A stretch of 64,000 bases of DNA from Vibrio jasicida CAIM 1864 = LMG 25398 (GTDB taxonomy: Bacteria > Pseudomonadota > Gammaproteobacteria > Enterobacterales > Vibrionaceae). Shown here piece by piece: positions 7,569 to 15,253 of the stretch (within the stretch, counting starts at the first letter, position 1; each line of letters opens with the position of its first letter). The notes beneath the pieces are model-generated. The model was not told the DNA's origin and did no database searches. It was given only the letters and a program-made list of their open reading frames with translations. Both the position numbers and the translations under genes were made by a program. The DNA is taken from assembly GCF_000400365.1 (NCBI RefSeq), contig NZ_BAOG01000053.1:248001-312000 (forward strand), in the 5' to 3' direction.

Positions 7569-9155
7569 ATGAGTTCATCTGCTTCAATGAAACAAAACTC
7601 ACCAAAGAAGCCGCTGTTCACGCGTTTTCTAGATACAGTTGAATATTTGGGGAACCTTTTACCCCACCCAATCACACTTTTCGCCATTTTCTGTCTTGCA
7701 ATCCTAGTTATGTCGGGTATCGCTGGTTACTTTGAAGTTTCCGTTGTCGACCCGCGCCCAGAGGGTGCGCCTGGCCGTGCTGCTGATGGTATGATTCAAG
7801 TCGTAAGCTTGCTAAATGCTGAAGGCTTACAGCTGATTGTTACAAATCTAGTGAAAAACTTTGTTGGCTTCGCACCGTTAGGTACCGTCTTGGTTGCGAT
7901 GCTTGGTGTTGCCATTGCAGAACATTCTGGTCTACTTTCTGCTGCAATGCGTGGCCTAGTAATGGGCGCTTCTCAGCGCATGGTTACTGTAACCGTTGTT
8001 TTCGCTGGTATCATTTCAAACACGGCTTCTGAGCTTGGTTACGTGGTACTGATTCCACTGGCAGCAATGTTGTTCCACTCATTAGGTCGTCATCCACTAG
8101 CTGGCCTTGCCGCTGCATTTGCTGGTGTATCGGGCGGCTACTCTGCAAACCTACTTATCGGTACGGTTGATCCACTGCTATCAGGCATCACTGAAACAGC
8201 AGCACAGATGATTGACCCAACTTACTCTGTTGGTCCAGAAGTAAACTGGTACTTCATGTTTGTTTCTACCTTCTTCATCGCGATTACCGGTGCATTTGTT
8301 ACTGAGAAAATCGTTGAACCAAAACTTGGTAAATATAATGACGAAGAAGCGGCTGAAGACTTGTCTCAAGACAAGATGGGCGGTTTAACTGACGTAGAGA
8401 AAAAAGGCCTTAAGCTTGCGGGTATCGCAGTATTGGCAGTGTCTGCACTACTAGCATGGACTATTGTTCCTGCTGATGGTGTTCTACGTTCTGACGCTGG
8501 CACAGTAGCGGGCTCTCCATTCTTGAAGAGTATCGTCGCGTTTATCTTTGTTTTCTTCGCGGTACCGGGTTTTGTGTACGGTCGCGTAGTTGGTACGATG
8601 AAGAATGACCGTGATGTCATTGATGCCATGTCGAAGTCAATGTCTTCAATGGGCATGTACATCGTACTGGTATTCTTCGCGGCGCAATTTGTTGCTTTCT
8701 TTAAGTGGACGAATTTTGGCCAAGTGTTTGCAGTAGCAGGCGCAAGCTTCCTACAAGAAATTGGTCTAACTGGTCCAATGCTGTTCTTCGCCTTCATCCT
8801 AATGTGTGGCTTCATCAACTTGATGATTGGTTCAGCATCAGCACAGTGGGCAGTAACTGCACCAATCTTTGTACCAATGTTAATGCTAGTCGGTTACGCT
8901 CCTGAAACCATTCAAGCGGCTTACCGTATCGGTGACTCAACGACGAACATCATCACACCAATGATGAGCTACTTCGGTCTTATCCTTGCGGTAGCAACGC
9001 GCTACATGAAGAATCTAGGTATCGGTACGCTGATCGCGACCATGTTGCCTTACTCGATTGTCTTCCTTGTTGGTTGGAGTGTGCTGTTCTACCTGTGGGT
9101 ATTCGTATTCGGTCTACCAGTAGGTCCAGGTGCAGCGACATACTACACGCCTTAA
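7569..9155 (+). CDS. AbgT family transporter
   Basis: A 528-residue inner-membrane protein with about a dozen hydrophobic segments. RFLDTVEYLGNLLPHPITLF, GTVLVAMLGVAIAEHSGLL and the late block RIGDSTTNIITPMMSYFGLI are characteristic of the AbgT family (p-aminobenzoyl-glutamate uptake AbgT; sulfonamide/antimetabolite efflux MtrF and YdaH). Which direction and substrate apply here cannot be told from sequence. AAGGAGGG precedes the ATG. The gene is monocistronic, between a structured leader and a clear terminator. Confidence 0.92.
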   Translation: MSSSASMKQNSPKKPLFTRFLDTVEYLGNLLPHPITLFAIFCLAILVMSGIAGYFEVSVVDPRPEGAPGRAADGMIQVVSLLNAEGLQLIVTNLVKNFVGFAPLGTVLVAMLGVAIAEHSGLLSAAMRGLVMGASQRMVTVTVVFAGIISNTASELGYVVLIPLAAMLFHSLGRHPLAGLAAAFAGVSGGYSANLLIGTVDPLLSGITETAAQMIDPTYSVGPEVNWYFMFVSTFFIAITGAFVTEKIVEPKLGKYNDEEAAEDLSQDKMGGLTDVEKKGLKLAGIAVLAVSALLAWTIVPADGVLRSDAGTVAGSPFLKSIVAFIFVFFAVPGFVYGRVVGTMKNDRDVIDAMSKSMSSMGMYIVLVFFAAQFVAFFKWTNFGQVFAVAGASFLQEIGLTGPMLFFAFILMCGFINLMIGSASAQWAVTAPIFVPMLMLVGYAPETIQAAYRIGDSTTNIITPMMSYFGLILAVATRYMKNLGIGTLIATMLPYSIVFLVGWSVLFYLWVFVFGLPVGPGAATYYTP

Positions 9156-9180
9156 TAGGCAACCTCACTCAGCTCAATCA

Positions 9181-9207
9181 AAGCCTGCGTTTATCGCAGG
9201 CTTTTTT
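9181..9207 (+). terminator. Terminator after the AbgT-family gene
   Basis: AAGCCTGCG (9181-9189) pairs with CGCAGGCTT (9195-9203) around a TTTAT loop, followed by a T run to 9207. It can also serve the convergent ompV-like gene. Confidence 0.9.
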
Positions 9208-9210
9208 CGT

Positions 9211-9936
9211 TCAAAGACCTGCGAAACGATAGGTTAGACCGACTTCTAACGACCAACCTATATCACGCTGTATCAATGTGCTGTCACTGTCATGATGAAT
9301 AAATTCTGCTTTGGTGATTGCAATCCAAGATGGTGTGACTTCATAAAGACCAATAAGTCCTGCTTGGTAAACAAAAGTAGAATTGGCTTTAAATTCTCTT
9401 AGCCCTGATGCTGCCGCTTCTCGCGCAGAGACACTGTACAGATGGTTAGAGAGTTTTTTATCTCGGTAATCGACTTCTAGAAAGGGGGTGAGGGTAAACG
9501 GTGGTAACCAAGTCTCTAGTGTCCGGCCGAGATGCAGTTGAACTTCGTAACCATTGTGATCTGAGGTGACATCATGCAGATAAGTCAATCTTGCGCCAAC
9601 AGTGCCCAAAGTAATACCAAGTTCACCATTGCCATCACGATCGTCAATGCCGTTTGGCAGATCGGCAAACGTATCGGAGACTTCCGCGAAGCGCCAGTTT
9701 GCTGATAGCCCCACATAAGGTAACGCCTGCCAGTTTGCTAAGCTACCATCGACAAAACCGATAGGGCCGGAATAGAACAAGTTAGGTGTCGCAACCAACT
9801 GAGGTGTGTCTTTGACGGAAAAAGCGCTTTCGCCAGAGGTGATACTACCGCCAACAATGCCAAAGGGTTCTTGGCTGGCAAGCAACGTCGTAGAAAAGAA
9901 AAGTAATGAAAAGGGGACGACGATCCGTGCGTTCAT
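9211..9936 (-). CDS. MipA/OmpV family outer membrane protein
   Basis: A 241-residue protein with a signal peptide ending LLASQ (about residue 21) and alternating beta-strand segments ending in the aromatic pattern LEVGLTYRFAGL, as expected for an outer-membrane barrel. The MipA/OmpV family includes V. cholerae OmpV and the MltA-interacting protein MipA; the precise role here is unknown. The ribosome-binding GGAG eight bases before the ATG lies inside a strong hairpin (9941-9980). The gene lies downstream of yaiI on the same strand. Confidence 0.88.
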   Translation of the reverse strand: MNARIVVPFSLLFFSTTLLASQEPFGIVGGSITSGESAFSVKDTPQLVATPNLFYSGPIGFVDGSLANWQALPYVGLSANWRFAEVSDTFADLPNGIDDRDGNGELGITLGTVGARLTYLHDVTSDHNGYEVQLHLGRTLETWLPPFTLTPFLEVDYRDKKLSNHLYSVSAREAAASGLREFKANSTFVYQAGLIGLYEVTPSWIAITKAEFIHHDSDSTLIQRDIGWSLEVGLTYRFAGL

Positions 9937-9940
9937 AAAT

Positions 9941-9980
9941 AAAACTCCATTCTTGTTATAACAACAAAGAACGGAGTTTT
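9941..9980 (-). promoter_or_regulatory. Hairpin that buries the ribosome-binding site of the ompV-like gene
   Basis: In the minus-strand transcript, AAAACTCC (9980-9973) pairs perfectly with GGAGTTTT (9948-9941), extended by one mismatch and five more pairs (TTCTT with AAGAA) around a 12-base loop containing GTTATAAC. GGAG in this stem is the Shine-Dalgarno of the gene starting at 9936. The U-rich tail means it could also terminate yaiI transcription. Confidence 0.65.
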
Positions 9981-10028
9981 GAGGTTCTCATTTCACTGGC
10001 GACGATTTTTGTGGGTAAAAATGAATGC

Positions 10029-10472
10029 CTAACGTTTTGCGAGGATTCTGTCGAGGTGATTGGCGAACTCGCGACGTTCCGTTTGAGACAGCGCTGCTGG
10101 CCCTCCCGTTTGAATACCGCTTGATCGCATGGTATCCATAAAGTCACGGATATTGAGTCGCGCTTTGATAGTATCTTTCGTGTAAAGCTCGCCTCGTGAA
10201 CTTAGCGCCAATGCGCCTTTGCTAATGACTTCATCTGCAAGTGGAATATCTGATGTGATCACCAGATCATTGGCTTCGACACGACGAACAATTTCGTTAT
10301 CCGCAATATCAAAACCGGCAGGCACTTGCAGAGAGTGAATATTGGCACGCTTTGGTACAGGAACTACGTGGTTTGCAACAAAGGTACACTCAACACCGGT
10401 TCGTTCTGCCGCACGTACGATAGTCTCACGAATGACTTTCGGACAAGCATCTGCATCTACCCATAATTTCAT
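10029..10472 (-). CDS. yaiI: YaiI/YqxD (UPF0178) family protein
   Basis: A 147-residue protein starting MKLWVDADACPKVIRETIVR, with VITSDIPLADEVISKGALAL and GGPAALSQTERREFANHLDR, diagnostic of UPF0178. The conserved Asp residues (DADACP, TSDIPLAD) resemble PIN/NYN-type nuclease centres, but no activity is established. Its start overlaps the stop of the upstream small gene by four bases (ATGA), indicating translational coupling. Confidence 0.92.
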   Translation of the reverse strand: MKLWVDADACPKVIRETIVRAAERTGVECTFVANHVVPVPKRANIHSLQVPAGFDIADNEIVRRVEANDLVITSDIPLADEVISKGALALSSRGELYTKDTIKARLNIRDFMDTMRSSGIQTGGPAALSQTERREFANHLDRILAKR

Positions 10473-10762
10473 GCTGTTTTCTCATTTAGTTTGGCTTCAA
10501 GCTCTTCAACACGAGCCACCAGTTTAGCTACTGTGTTTTCCAGAATGGTGATGCGATCTTCTTCTTTCGGTGTTTGTACCGCAACTTCAACTTTAGGAAT
10601 GCGATTCGCGCTTTTCCAACTTTTGATGGTTGCGATTAATGCTGGCATAGGCACAGGCGTTTTCATTCGAGCTTTGACCAGAGCAACGGTTGGCTCTTTA
10701 CCTTGCTGTTGCAACTGCTCCATCACGGCTTCCAGCTCTTTAGTGACGTCTTGAGTTAACAT
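10469..10762 (-). CDS. Small KfrA-N-like protein, possibly DNA-binding
   Basis: A 97-residue protein. Residues about 5-50 (TKELEAVMEQLQQQGKEPTV, then ALVKARMKTPVPMPALIATI and KSWK) resemble the N-terminal helical domain of KfrA-type DNA-binding proteins. The C-terminal third (ILENTVAKLVARVEELEAKL) is a heptad-repeat coiled coil, consistent with a dimer. It is first in a two-gene unit with yaiI by a four-base overlap. The family link is by eye and unconfirmed; function is unknown. Confidence 0.65.
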   Translation of the reverse strand: MLTQDVTKELEAVMEQLQQQGKEPTVALVKARMKTPVPMPALIATIKSWKSANRIPKVEVAVQTPKEEDRITILENTVAKLVARVEELEAKLNEKTA

Positions 10763-10841
10763 ATTTTGTCCCTACTAAAATGACTTCTGTCATCATACGT
10801 TGAGGCGCTGAAATTAGCGAATGGCAATTTCGGCAGACCCT

Positions 10842-10859
10842 TGTGCGAGATCTCTCACA
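10842..10859 (+). promoter_or_regulatory. Probable VarA (UvrY/GacA) response-regulator binding site
   Basis: TGTGCGAGATCTCTCACA is a palindrome with one mismatch and closely matches the GacA/UvrY box (TGTAAGAGATCTCTTACA). It lies about 160-177 bases upstream of the inferred RNA start, a far-upstream position like that reported for UvrY at E. coli csrB. A further half-site, TGTGAGAGA (10865-10873), also pairs with TCTCTCACA (10851-10859). Confidence 0.7.
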
Positions 10860-10983
10860 GAGGTTGTGAGAGAAAACGATTTCGTCGTCAGAACAAAAGA
10901 AATTAGTTGGCATAAGATTATGAAAAATAACGATTTAACATCTTTTTAACTAAGTTTTCAAACAAAAGAATATCTTGGGCTGA

Positions 10984-11011
10984 TTGTGATTTACAAGGAA
11001 AAGCGTAAATT
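10984..11011 (+). promoter_or_regulatory. Promoter of the CsrB-family RNA
   Basis: TTGTGA (10984-10989), a 16-base spacer and TAAATT (11006-11011) place the start near 11019, where the sequence GTCGGCAGGAAGCAGAC resembles the 5' end of E. coli CsrB (GUCGACAGGGAGUCAGAC). Confidence 0.6.
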
Positions 11012-11018
11012 AAACCTT

Positions 11019-11423
11019 GTCGGCAGGAAGCAGACATGGAACAGGAAAGCACCAAGGATTTGGTCATCGTCAGGACGACGATTTGATTATTCAGGATGAG
11101 TGATCAAGCACGGAGCGCAGGACATTGTAAGGACACAATCATCAATAGGATGTTGATGACTAAGGATAGACAATGGACCCCTCTTAGGATTGAGGTAAGG
11201 ACAGCATCAGGAAGATGCAATGGACACCGCTCAAGGAACAAGTGATGCGCGCTAACGAGGATTGTTAGCTATCAGGATGATAAGGACACCGCTAGGACGG
11301 CGACGTAAGGACTAAGCTGACGGAATCAGCCACTATTATGGATGATGCATGGAGCACTATTTAGTAGCCGGACTGCTGCGAGTAAGACTATGACCCCGAT
11401 ACGCTAGTGTCGGGGTCTTTCTT
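11019..11423 (+). ncRNA. csrB: CsrB/CsrC/CsrD-family small RNA that sequesters CsrA
   Basis: About 405 bases with no credible ORF but 26 GGA triplets by my count, mostly AGGA or AAGGA. Many sit in loops of short hairpins: TCGTC-AGGA-CGACGA, CCTC-TTAGGATT-GAGG, GCATC-AGGAA-GATGC, GCTGA-CGGAA-TCAGC. This is the design of CsrB-type RNAs, which bind many copies of the translational regulator CsrA and relieve its effects on carbon storage, motility and, in Vibrio, quorum sensing. It ends in a rho-independent terminator. Vibrio genomes carry several such RNAs, so which paralogue this is (B, C or D) cannot be decided here. Confidence 0.92.
11392..11423 (+). terminator. Terminator of the CsrB-family RNA
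   Basis: GACCCCGA (11392-11399) pairs with TCGGGGTC (11410-11417), extended by three inner pairs, then TTTCTT. Confidence 0.9.
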
Positions 11424-11564
11424 ATTTTGCACTTTCATAATTTCAGATAATTAAAAGTGTCAATATCACATAATTTATAAATTCCTCATAACACTGAATA
11501 AAAAACAATCCAGATCAATATTCTTTCCAATCAGTTGGTTTAACTTTCGGCTTCTCTAAAAGGC

Positions 11565-11613
11565 GTTATGTACCGCATAACAAATGAATAGCTCTTGAGC
11601 TTCTGCTATGCGG
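11565..11613 (+). promoter_or_regulatory. Alternative hairpins in the leader of the GNAT gene
   Basis: CCGCATA (11573-11579) pairs with TATGCGG (11607-11613), enclosing AGCTC-TT-GAGCT (11590-11601). A competing hairpin pairs GTTATG (11565-11570) with CATAAC (11576-11581). Both use the same CATA bases, so they cannot form together. Confidence 0.35.
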
Positions 11614-11646
11614 ATAAATTAAGTTTGCTGTAATCAAGGAACAGAT

Positions 11647-12153
11647 GTGACCATAGTAACCAGAAGAATGCTTCTTCTACCCTACAATGAGTCGTTGCAA
11701 CTAGAGTTCGTGATGTTAAATTGCTGCGCTAAGAATCGCGCAGAGATGAATGGACCACATACCGTGTCTTCTGCGAAACAGTTGTTTGAGAAGATTCTGG
11801 ATGATGAGAATGTCTACAGTATGGCGGTACTTGAAAGTACCAGCCGTGACTATATGGGACACGTGTTCATTTCGAATCTGGAGCATGAACCAGAGCTGGG
11901 ATTTATCTTTGATAAAGCTTATTGGGGTAAAGGATTAGCAACAGAAGCGCTAAAGGCGTTTTTCCCGAAGGCGTGCCGTGAGCTTGGACTACACAAAGTC
12001 AAAGCAAATGTGAATAGTCATCACAAAGCATCCATGGCAGTACTGGAAAAACTTGGATTTACAAAGACAAGAGAAAGCAAGGACCTATACGGCCCTTACT
12101 TTGAAATGGAATTTACAAGCGATGTGGCGGTAGGTGAAAGTTCAGCGGCCTAA
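11647..12153 (+). CDS. GNAT family N-acetyltransferase
   Basis: A 168-residue RimJ/RimL-like acetyltransferase. ELGFIFDKAYWGKGLATEAL contains the acetyl-CoA pyrophosphate loop, and the later HKVKANVNSHHKASMAVLEK and LGFTKTRES complete the fold. The target molecule is unknown. The GTG at 11647 has AAGGA six bases upstream; an ATG two bases earlier opens a different frame that stops at once. Its 3' end overlaps the convergent DUF3301 gene by 41 bases. It stands alone, after the CsrB-family RNA. Confidence 0.85.
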   Translation: MTIVTRRMLLLPYNESLQLEFVMLNCCAKNRAEMNGPHTVSSAKQLFEKILDDENVYSMAVLESTSRDYMGHVFISNLEHEPELGFIFDKAYWGKGLATEALKAFFPKACRELGLHKVKANVNSHHKASMAVLEKLGFTKTRESKDLYGPYFEMEFTSDVAVGESSAA

Positions 12154-12412
12154 ACCCGATCATCGTCAATTCTCCTTGGTAGCAATCGTCACCAAGAGAT
12201 GAGAACTCAAATTGATACACTGTATGCCAACGCCAGGTTCCGTCTGGCGTTTTCATTTTATGTGCACCAAATGCGATGCTGACCAATTGCAGATCAAGTT
12301 GCTCGCATTTGCGTGTAATAGCCGCTTTCGCTAATTCTGATTGGCGTCTTTGTTGCCAAAACAAAAAGCAGAAAAAGCACAGTCCTAAAATGGCTAGTAA
12401 GTCACCAATCAT
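12113..12412 (-). CDS. DUF3301 family membrane-anchored protein
   Basis: A 99-residue protein with one N-terminal hydrophobic segment (DLLAILGLCFFCFLFW) followed by the basic stretch QQRRQS, as in a signal anchor. The rest (FGAHKMKTPDGTWRWHTVYQ and FEFSSLGDDCYQGEL) is the DUF3301 pattern. Function is unknown. It is 13 bases downstream of the DUF3549 gene on the same strand, so the two are probably co-transcribed. Confidence 0.85.
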   Translation of the reverse strand: MIGDLLAILGLCFFCFLFWQQRRQSELAKAAITRKCEQLDLQLVSIAFGAHKMKTPDGTWRWHTVYQFEFSSLGDDCYQGELTMIGFRPLNFHLPPHRL

Positions 12413-12425
12413 CCCTAATCCTTTA

Positions 12426-13463
12426 TTATCCCTTGGTCGCTTGCTGCAATTTGACTAATGCCGTCGCTAGCTCTTCCGATGGGCTAGAGTGTAATAGAGG
12501 TAGCAGAACCATTCTTAGTTCTGGCAGCATCACTAAGTCGGCAAATAATTGGTTGAAGAGTGCTTGGTTGCCTGTTTGAGCAAGGCGCAGTAAAAACTGC
12601 TCAGCGACATTTGCATCAGCCAATAAGTGCCAAGTGCGGCCTGCGATACCAATTAAGACCTCTTGATGACTTAAACGTGGGCTTTGTAAAATTGTGTTTA
12701 ACACTGGCAGTGAAATTTCCGACGATGCGCCTGCTAGAGCACGGATTAACGCAGATAATAGGAACAGATCAGGCTCATCACTTTTAATCTCTTGCTGTGC
12801 TTGTTCTGCAATACGCTGTGCTAGGCGCTCTTGCAGTTCTACATGTTCTAAAGCACCAAGCAGAGCGTAGCGTGGTTCGTTTGGTAGATGGTTTAAGGCC
12901 TTACGTAGTGTCACCGCATTTTGCTCTTGGCCAAGGCGTGCGGCCATATCAGTAATACCTTGTAGACCAACGGTTTGCCAGTTTTCCCAACCGAGACCAC
13001 CAGTGAAATAGTGCTGAGTATGTTCGTAATACTGGCTGGTGGGTAAATCTAAACTAGCGCGAACTCGGCTATGAAATACCGCCATCTTCTCTTCAGCGGG
13101 TTTGAAAGTATATGGGTTGTTAGAAAGCTTTTGTTGTTGCTCTTCCGACATTTCCTCATTCAGACGAGTTCCCATCGCCTCTACAACGTATTTAATGAAG
13201 TTACCGATATCGGATTGCTTTAGCAAACCACGTTCATCCAGCTCAAATTTTAGAAACCAAATCCACGGTTGTTTTTGTTCATTCCAATACGCTATCGCGA
13301 GGTGCGCTTTACGTTGCATTGGGAATGGGTAAGGGCACTGGCCTTTTTCTACGTCGGCGAAGACTTGTGGATCGATGGTCTTGATACGACGACCAAGGTC
13401 GAAGATTTGATACTCACATTGGCTGTTGCTAAGCAACTGGGTGAGTGTTTGAATGTTTTCCAT
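12426..13463 (-). CDS. DUF3549 family protein
   Basis: A 345-residue protein of unknown function typical of Vibrio and related genera, beginning MENIQTLTQLLSNSQCEYQI. The C-terminal half is helical with Leu-rich repeats of HEAT-like character (about residues 190-340). It has no signal peptide. A further in-frame ATG lies at 13475, with AGGA directly touching it, so the start is uncertain by four codons; longer readings would run into the divergent yqcC leader. Paired with the DUF3301 gene. Confidence 0.8.
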   Translation of the reverse strand: MENIQTLTQLLSNSQCEYQIFDLGRRIKTIDPQVFADVEKGQCPYPFPMQRKAHLAIAYWNEQKQPWIWFLKFELDERGLLKQSDIGNFIKYVVEAMGTRLNEEMSEEQQQKLSNNPYTFKPAEEKMAVFHSRVRASLDLPTSQYYEHTQHYFTGGLGWENWQTVGLQGITDMAARLGQEQNAVTLRKALNHLPNEPRYALLGALEHVELQERLAQRIAEQAQQEIKSDEPDLFLLSALIRALAGASSEISLPVLNTILQSPRLSHQEVLIGIAGRTWHLLADANVAEQFLLRLAQTGNQALFNQLFADLVMLPELRMVLLPLLHSSPSEELATALVKLQQATKG

Positions 13464-13539
13464 TAAATACGACATCCTAATGTTCTTTTCACAAGAAATG
13501 GTATCATTCTCGGCTAATTCAAGGTTCGAGACGGAATTA

Positions 13540-13854
13540 ATGGCAACAAACATCCAATTGGTCGACTTACTTCAACAACTTGAAGCGCAATTACAGCACT
13601 ATGAGCTGTGGCAACAAACCATGCCTACGACAGAAGCGTTACAGAGCACAGAACCTTTCGCGATTGATACGCTGCATCCCCATGAGTGGTTACAATGGAT
13701 TTTTATTGCACGTATGCGCGCGTTAGTGGAAAGTAATCAGCCTTTGCCGCGTGGCTTTTCTATCGAACCGTATTTCGCGGAAGCTTGGAAGCAAGAACCA
13801 CATTATGCTGAGCTACTTGTAACCATCCGAACCATCGACGAACTATGTAAGTAA
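13540..13854 (+). CDS. yqcC: YqcC family protein
   Basis: A 104-residue soluble protein. Markers are LEAQLQHYELWQQTMPTTEA, FAIDTLHPHEWLQWIFIARM and RALVESNQPLPRGFSIEPYF, the YqcC/DUF446 pattern. Function is unknown. It lies five bases before truC, the same pairing as E. coli yqcC-truC, which suggests a role linked to tRNA modification or simple co-expression. The ATG at 13540 fits the family N-terminus. Confidence 0.9.
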   Translation: MATNIQLVDLLQQLEAQLQHYELWQQTMPTTEALQSTEPFAIDTLHPHEWLQWIFIARMRALVESNQPLPRGFSIEPYFAEAWKQEPHYAELLVTIRTIDELCK

Positions 13855-13859
13855 TCTCA

Positions 13860-14627
13860 ATGTCAGAACAAGAAACATCACAAGTTGTTACTCCAGTGGA
13901 ATTGGAGATCGTTTATCAGGATGAGTACTTTGTTGCAGTAAATAAGCCTGCAGGTATGTTGGTGCACCGCAGTTGGTTAGATAAACACGAAACAGTTTTC
14001 GTGATGCAAACGCTGCGCGATCAAATTGGCCAACATGTGTTTCCTTTGCACCGTCTGGATCGTCCGACGTCTGGTGTGCTTGTGTTTGCATTGTCGAGTG
14101 AAGTTGCATCGCAAGTGATGCCGATGTTTGCTGAACATAAGATGGAGAAAACCTATCACGCGATCGTTCGCGGCTGGATCGAAGAAGAAGGCGTTCTCGA
14201 TTACGCGCTAAAAGTTGAGCTGGATAAAATTGCCGATAAGTTCGCTTCGCAAGAGAAAGAAGCGCAGGATGCAGTGACAGCCTACAAACCGTTAGCGAAA
14301 GTTGAGGTGCCGTATTCAACAGGTAAGTTCCCAACCACTCGCTATTGCTTGATGGAAATGCAGCCAAAGACAGGGCGTAAGCATCAGCTGCGTCGCCACA
14401 TGGCCCACCTACGTCATCCTATCGTCGGTGACACCAGCCATGGTGATGGTAAGCATAACAAGTTGTATCGTACAGAGTTTGATTCTCACCGTTTGTTGCT
14501 GCACGCGTCGGAGTTACGTTTTGTCCACCCATTTACCGAGCAAGAAATCGTAATGAAAGCGGGTATTGATGAAACGTGGCAAAAATTGTTTGCACGATTC
14601 GAGTGGGATGAATCATTGGTGCAATAA
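13860..14627 (+). CDS. truC: tRNA pseudouridine(65) synthase
   Basis: A 255-residue RluA-family pseudouridine synthase that modifies U65 in tRNA. Residues FPLHRLDRPTSGVLVFALSS hold the catalytic Asp67 in the HRLDRPTSG motif. The later block KTGRKHQLRRHMAHLRHPIV is the second family signature. N-terminal IVYQDEYFVAVNKPAGMLVH is typical of TruC. It is downstream of yqcC by five bases and ends at the bidirectional terminator at 14669. Confidence 0.93.
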   Translation: MSEQETSQVVTPVELEIVYQDEYFVAVNKPAGMLVHRSWLDKHETVFVMQTLRDQIGQHVFPLHRLDRPTSGVLVFALSSEVASQVMPMFAEHKMEKTYHAIVRGWIEEEGVLDYALKVELDKIADKFASQEKEAQDAVTAYKPLAKVEVPYSTGKFPTTRYCLMEMQPKTGRKHQLRRHMAHLRHPIVGDTSHGDGKHNKLYRTEFDSHRLLLHASELRFVHPFTEQEIVMKAGIDETWQKLFARFEWDESLVQ

Positions 14628-14668
14628 GTCGTTAGTTTGATGAGCTCCGCTTTGATTCAATCAAAAAG

Positions 14669-14700
14669 AAGGGGTTGGTATCTATACCAACCCCTTTTAA
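14669..14700 (+). terminator. Bidirectional terminator between truC and yaeH
   Basis: AAGGGGTTGGTAT (14669-14681) pairs perfectly with ATACCAACCCCTT (14684-14696). T-rich sequence follows on the plus strand and A-rich sequence precedes it, so it can end both convergent transcripts. Confidence 0.88.
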
Positions 14701-14720
14701 ATTGTTTAGTTCTTAACGTT

Positions 14721-15104
14721 TTATTTCAGCTTTTCTAGATCCGCTTCGATCTCGGCGATTTTACTCGAAACCACTTTTTCCAGATGACGAAGATCGGACA
14801 GAATCTTCTGCTTCACGTCCACTTCTGCGGTTTTCACCGGTTTAGTTATCTTGTTTAATTCGTCGATGACTAGAGTTAAGTTACGATTGATTTCAGTAAT
14901 TTCTTTGTACTTATGGCTGCCGCTGTCGACCAAGACGTTCTTTACTTGGCGTGGATATTTGAATTTAACGCTTTTGGCAAAGAACTCGCCTTTTTGTTTG
15001 TGGAAGTAAATTTTGAGGACGTCTTTGTGTGCTTCTTGGCGTAGGGAGTAACGTTCAATTTGTTTTGGTTCGTGGATACCCAAACCAGTGAGGTGGGGAT
15101 ACAT
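14721..15104 (-). CDS. yaeH: YaeH (UPF0325/DUF3461) family protein
   Basis: A 127-residue protein close to E. coli YaeH in length and sequence: IERYSLRQEAHKDVLKIYFH, KGEFFAKSVKFKYPRQ, and the coiled ending SDLRHLEKVVSSKIAEIEAD. Function is unknown. In E. coli yaeH lies in the dapD-glnD-map neighbourhood, and here it is downstream of glnD on the same strand, without dapD between. Confidence 0.92.
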   Translation of the reverse strand: MYPHLTGLGIHEPKQIERYSLRQEAHKDVLKIYFHKQKGEFFAKSVKFKYPRQVKNVLVDSGSHKYKEITEINRNLTLVIDELNKITKPVKTAEVDVKQKILSDLRHLEKVVSSKIAEIEADLEKLK

Positions 15105-15202
15105 AGGCTACCTCTGTCTCATAACTAGAATAAGTTTTCCGTATAACTGTAGCAGCCCATTTATGAGCTAGATAGCTGATATTTAGTCAAATTGCTCAAC
15201 TT

Positions 15203-15232
15203 GTGGGCAAGATCGCTCTGGTTCTTGCCCAC
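15203..15232. repeat. Inverted repeat between glnD and yaeH
   Basis: GTGGGCAAGA (15203-15212) and TCTTGCCCAC (15223-15232) are perfect inverted arms with a 10-base loop. The minus-strand side lacks a good T run, so termination of glnD here is only possible, not clear. Confidence 0.5.
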
Positions 15233-15253
15233 GGTTTTATTGCTTAATCGCTT

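Larger units (their letters stand above)
10763..11018. other. Upstream control region of the CsrB-family RNA
   Basis: This gap contains the start region of the small KfrA-like gene on the minus strand, an 18-bp palindrome of GacA/UvrY type at 10842-10859, a third half-site at 10865-10873, and the sigma-70 promoter of the RNA gene. No ORF is seen. Confidence 0.6.

Noticed and set aside
11561..11590. An integron attC-like stretch (AGGCGTTATGT, then GCATAACAAA)
   Set aside because: The conserved core pair (RYYYAAC and GTTRRRY) and the long VCR-type arms are not both present, and no cassette array or integrase is near.
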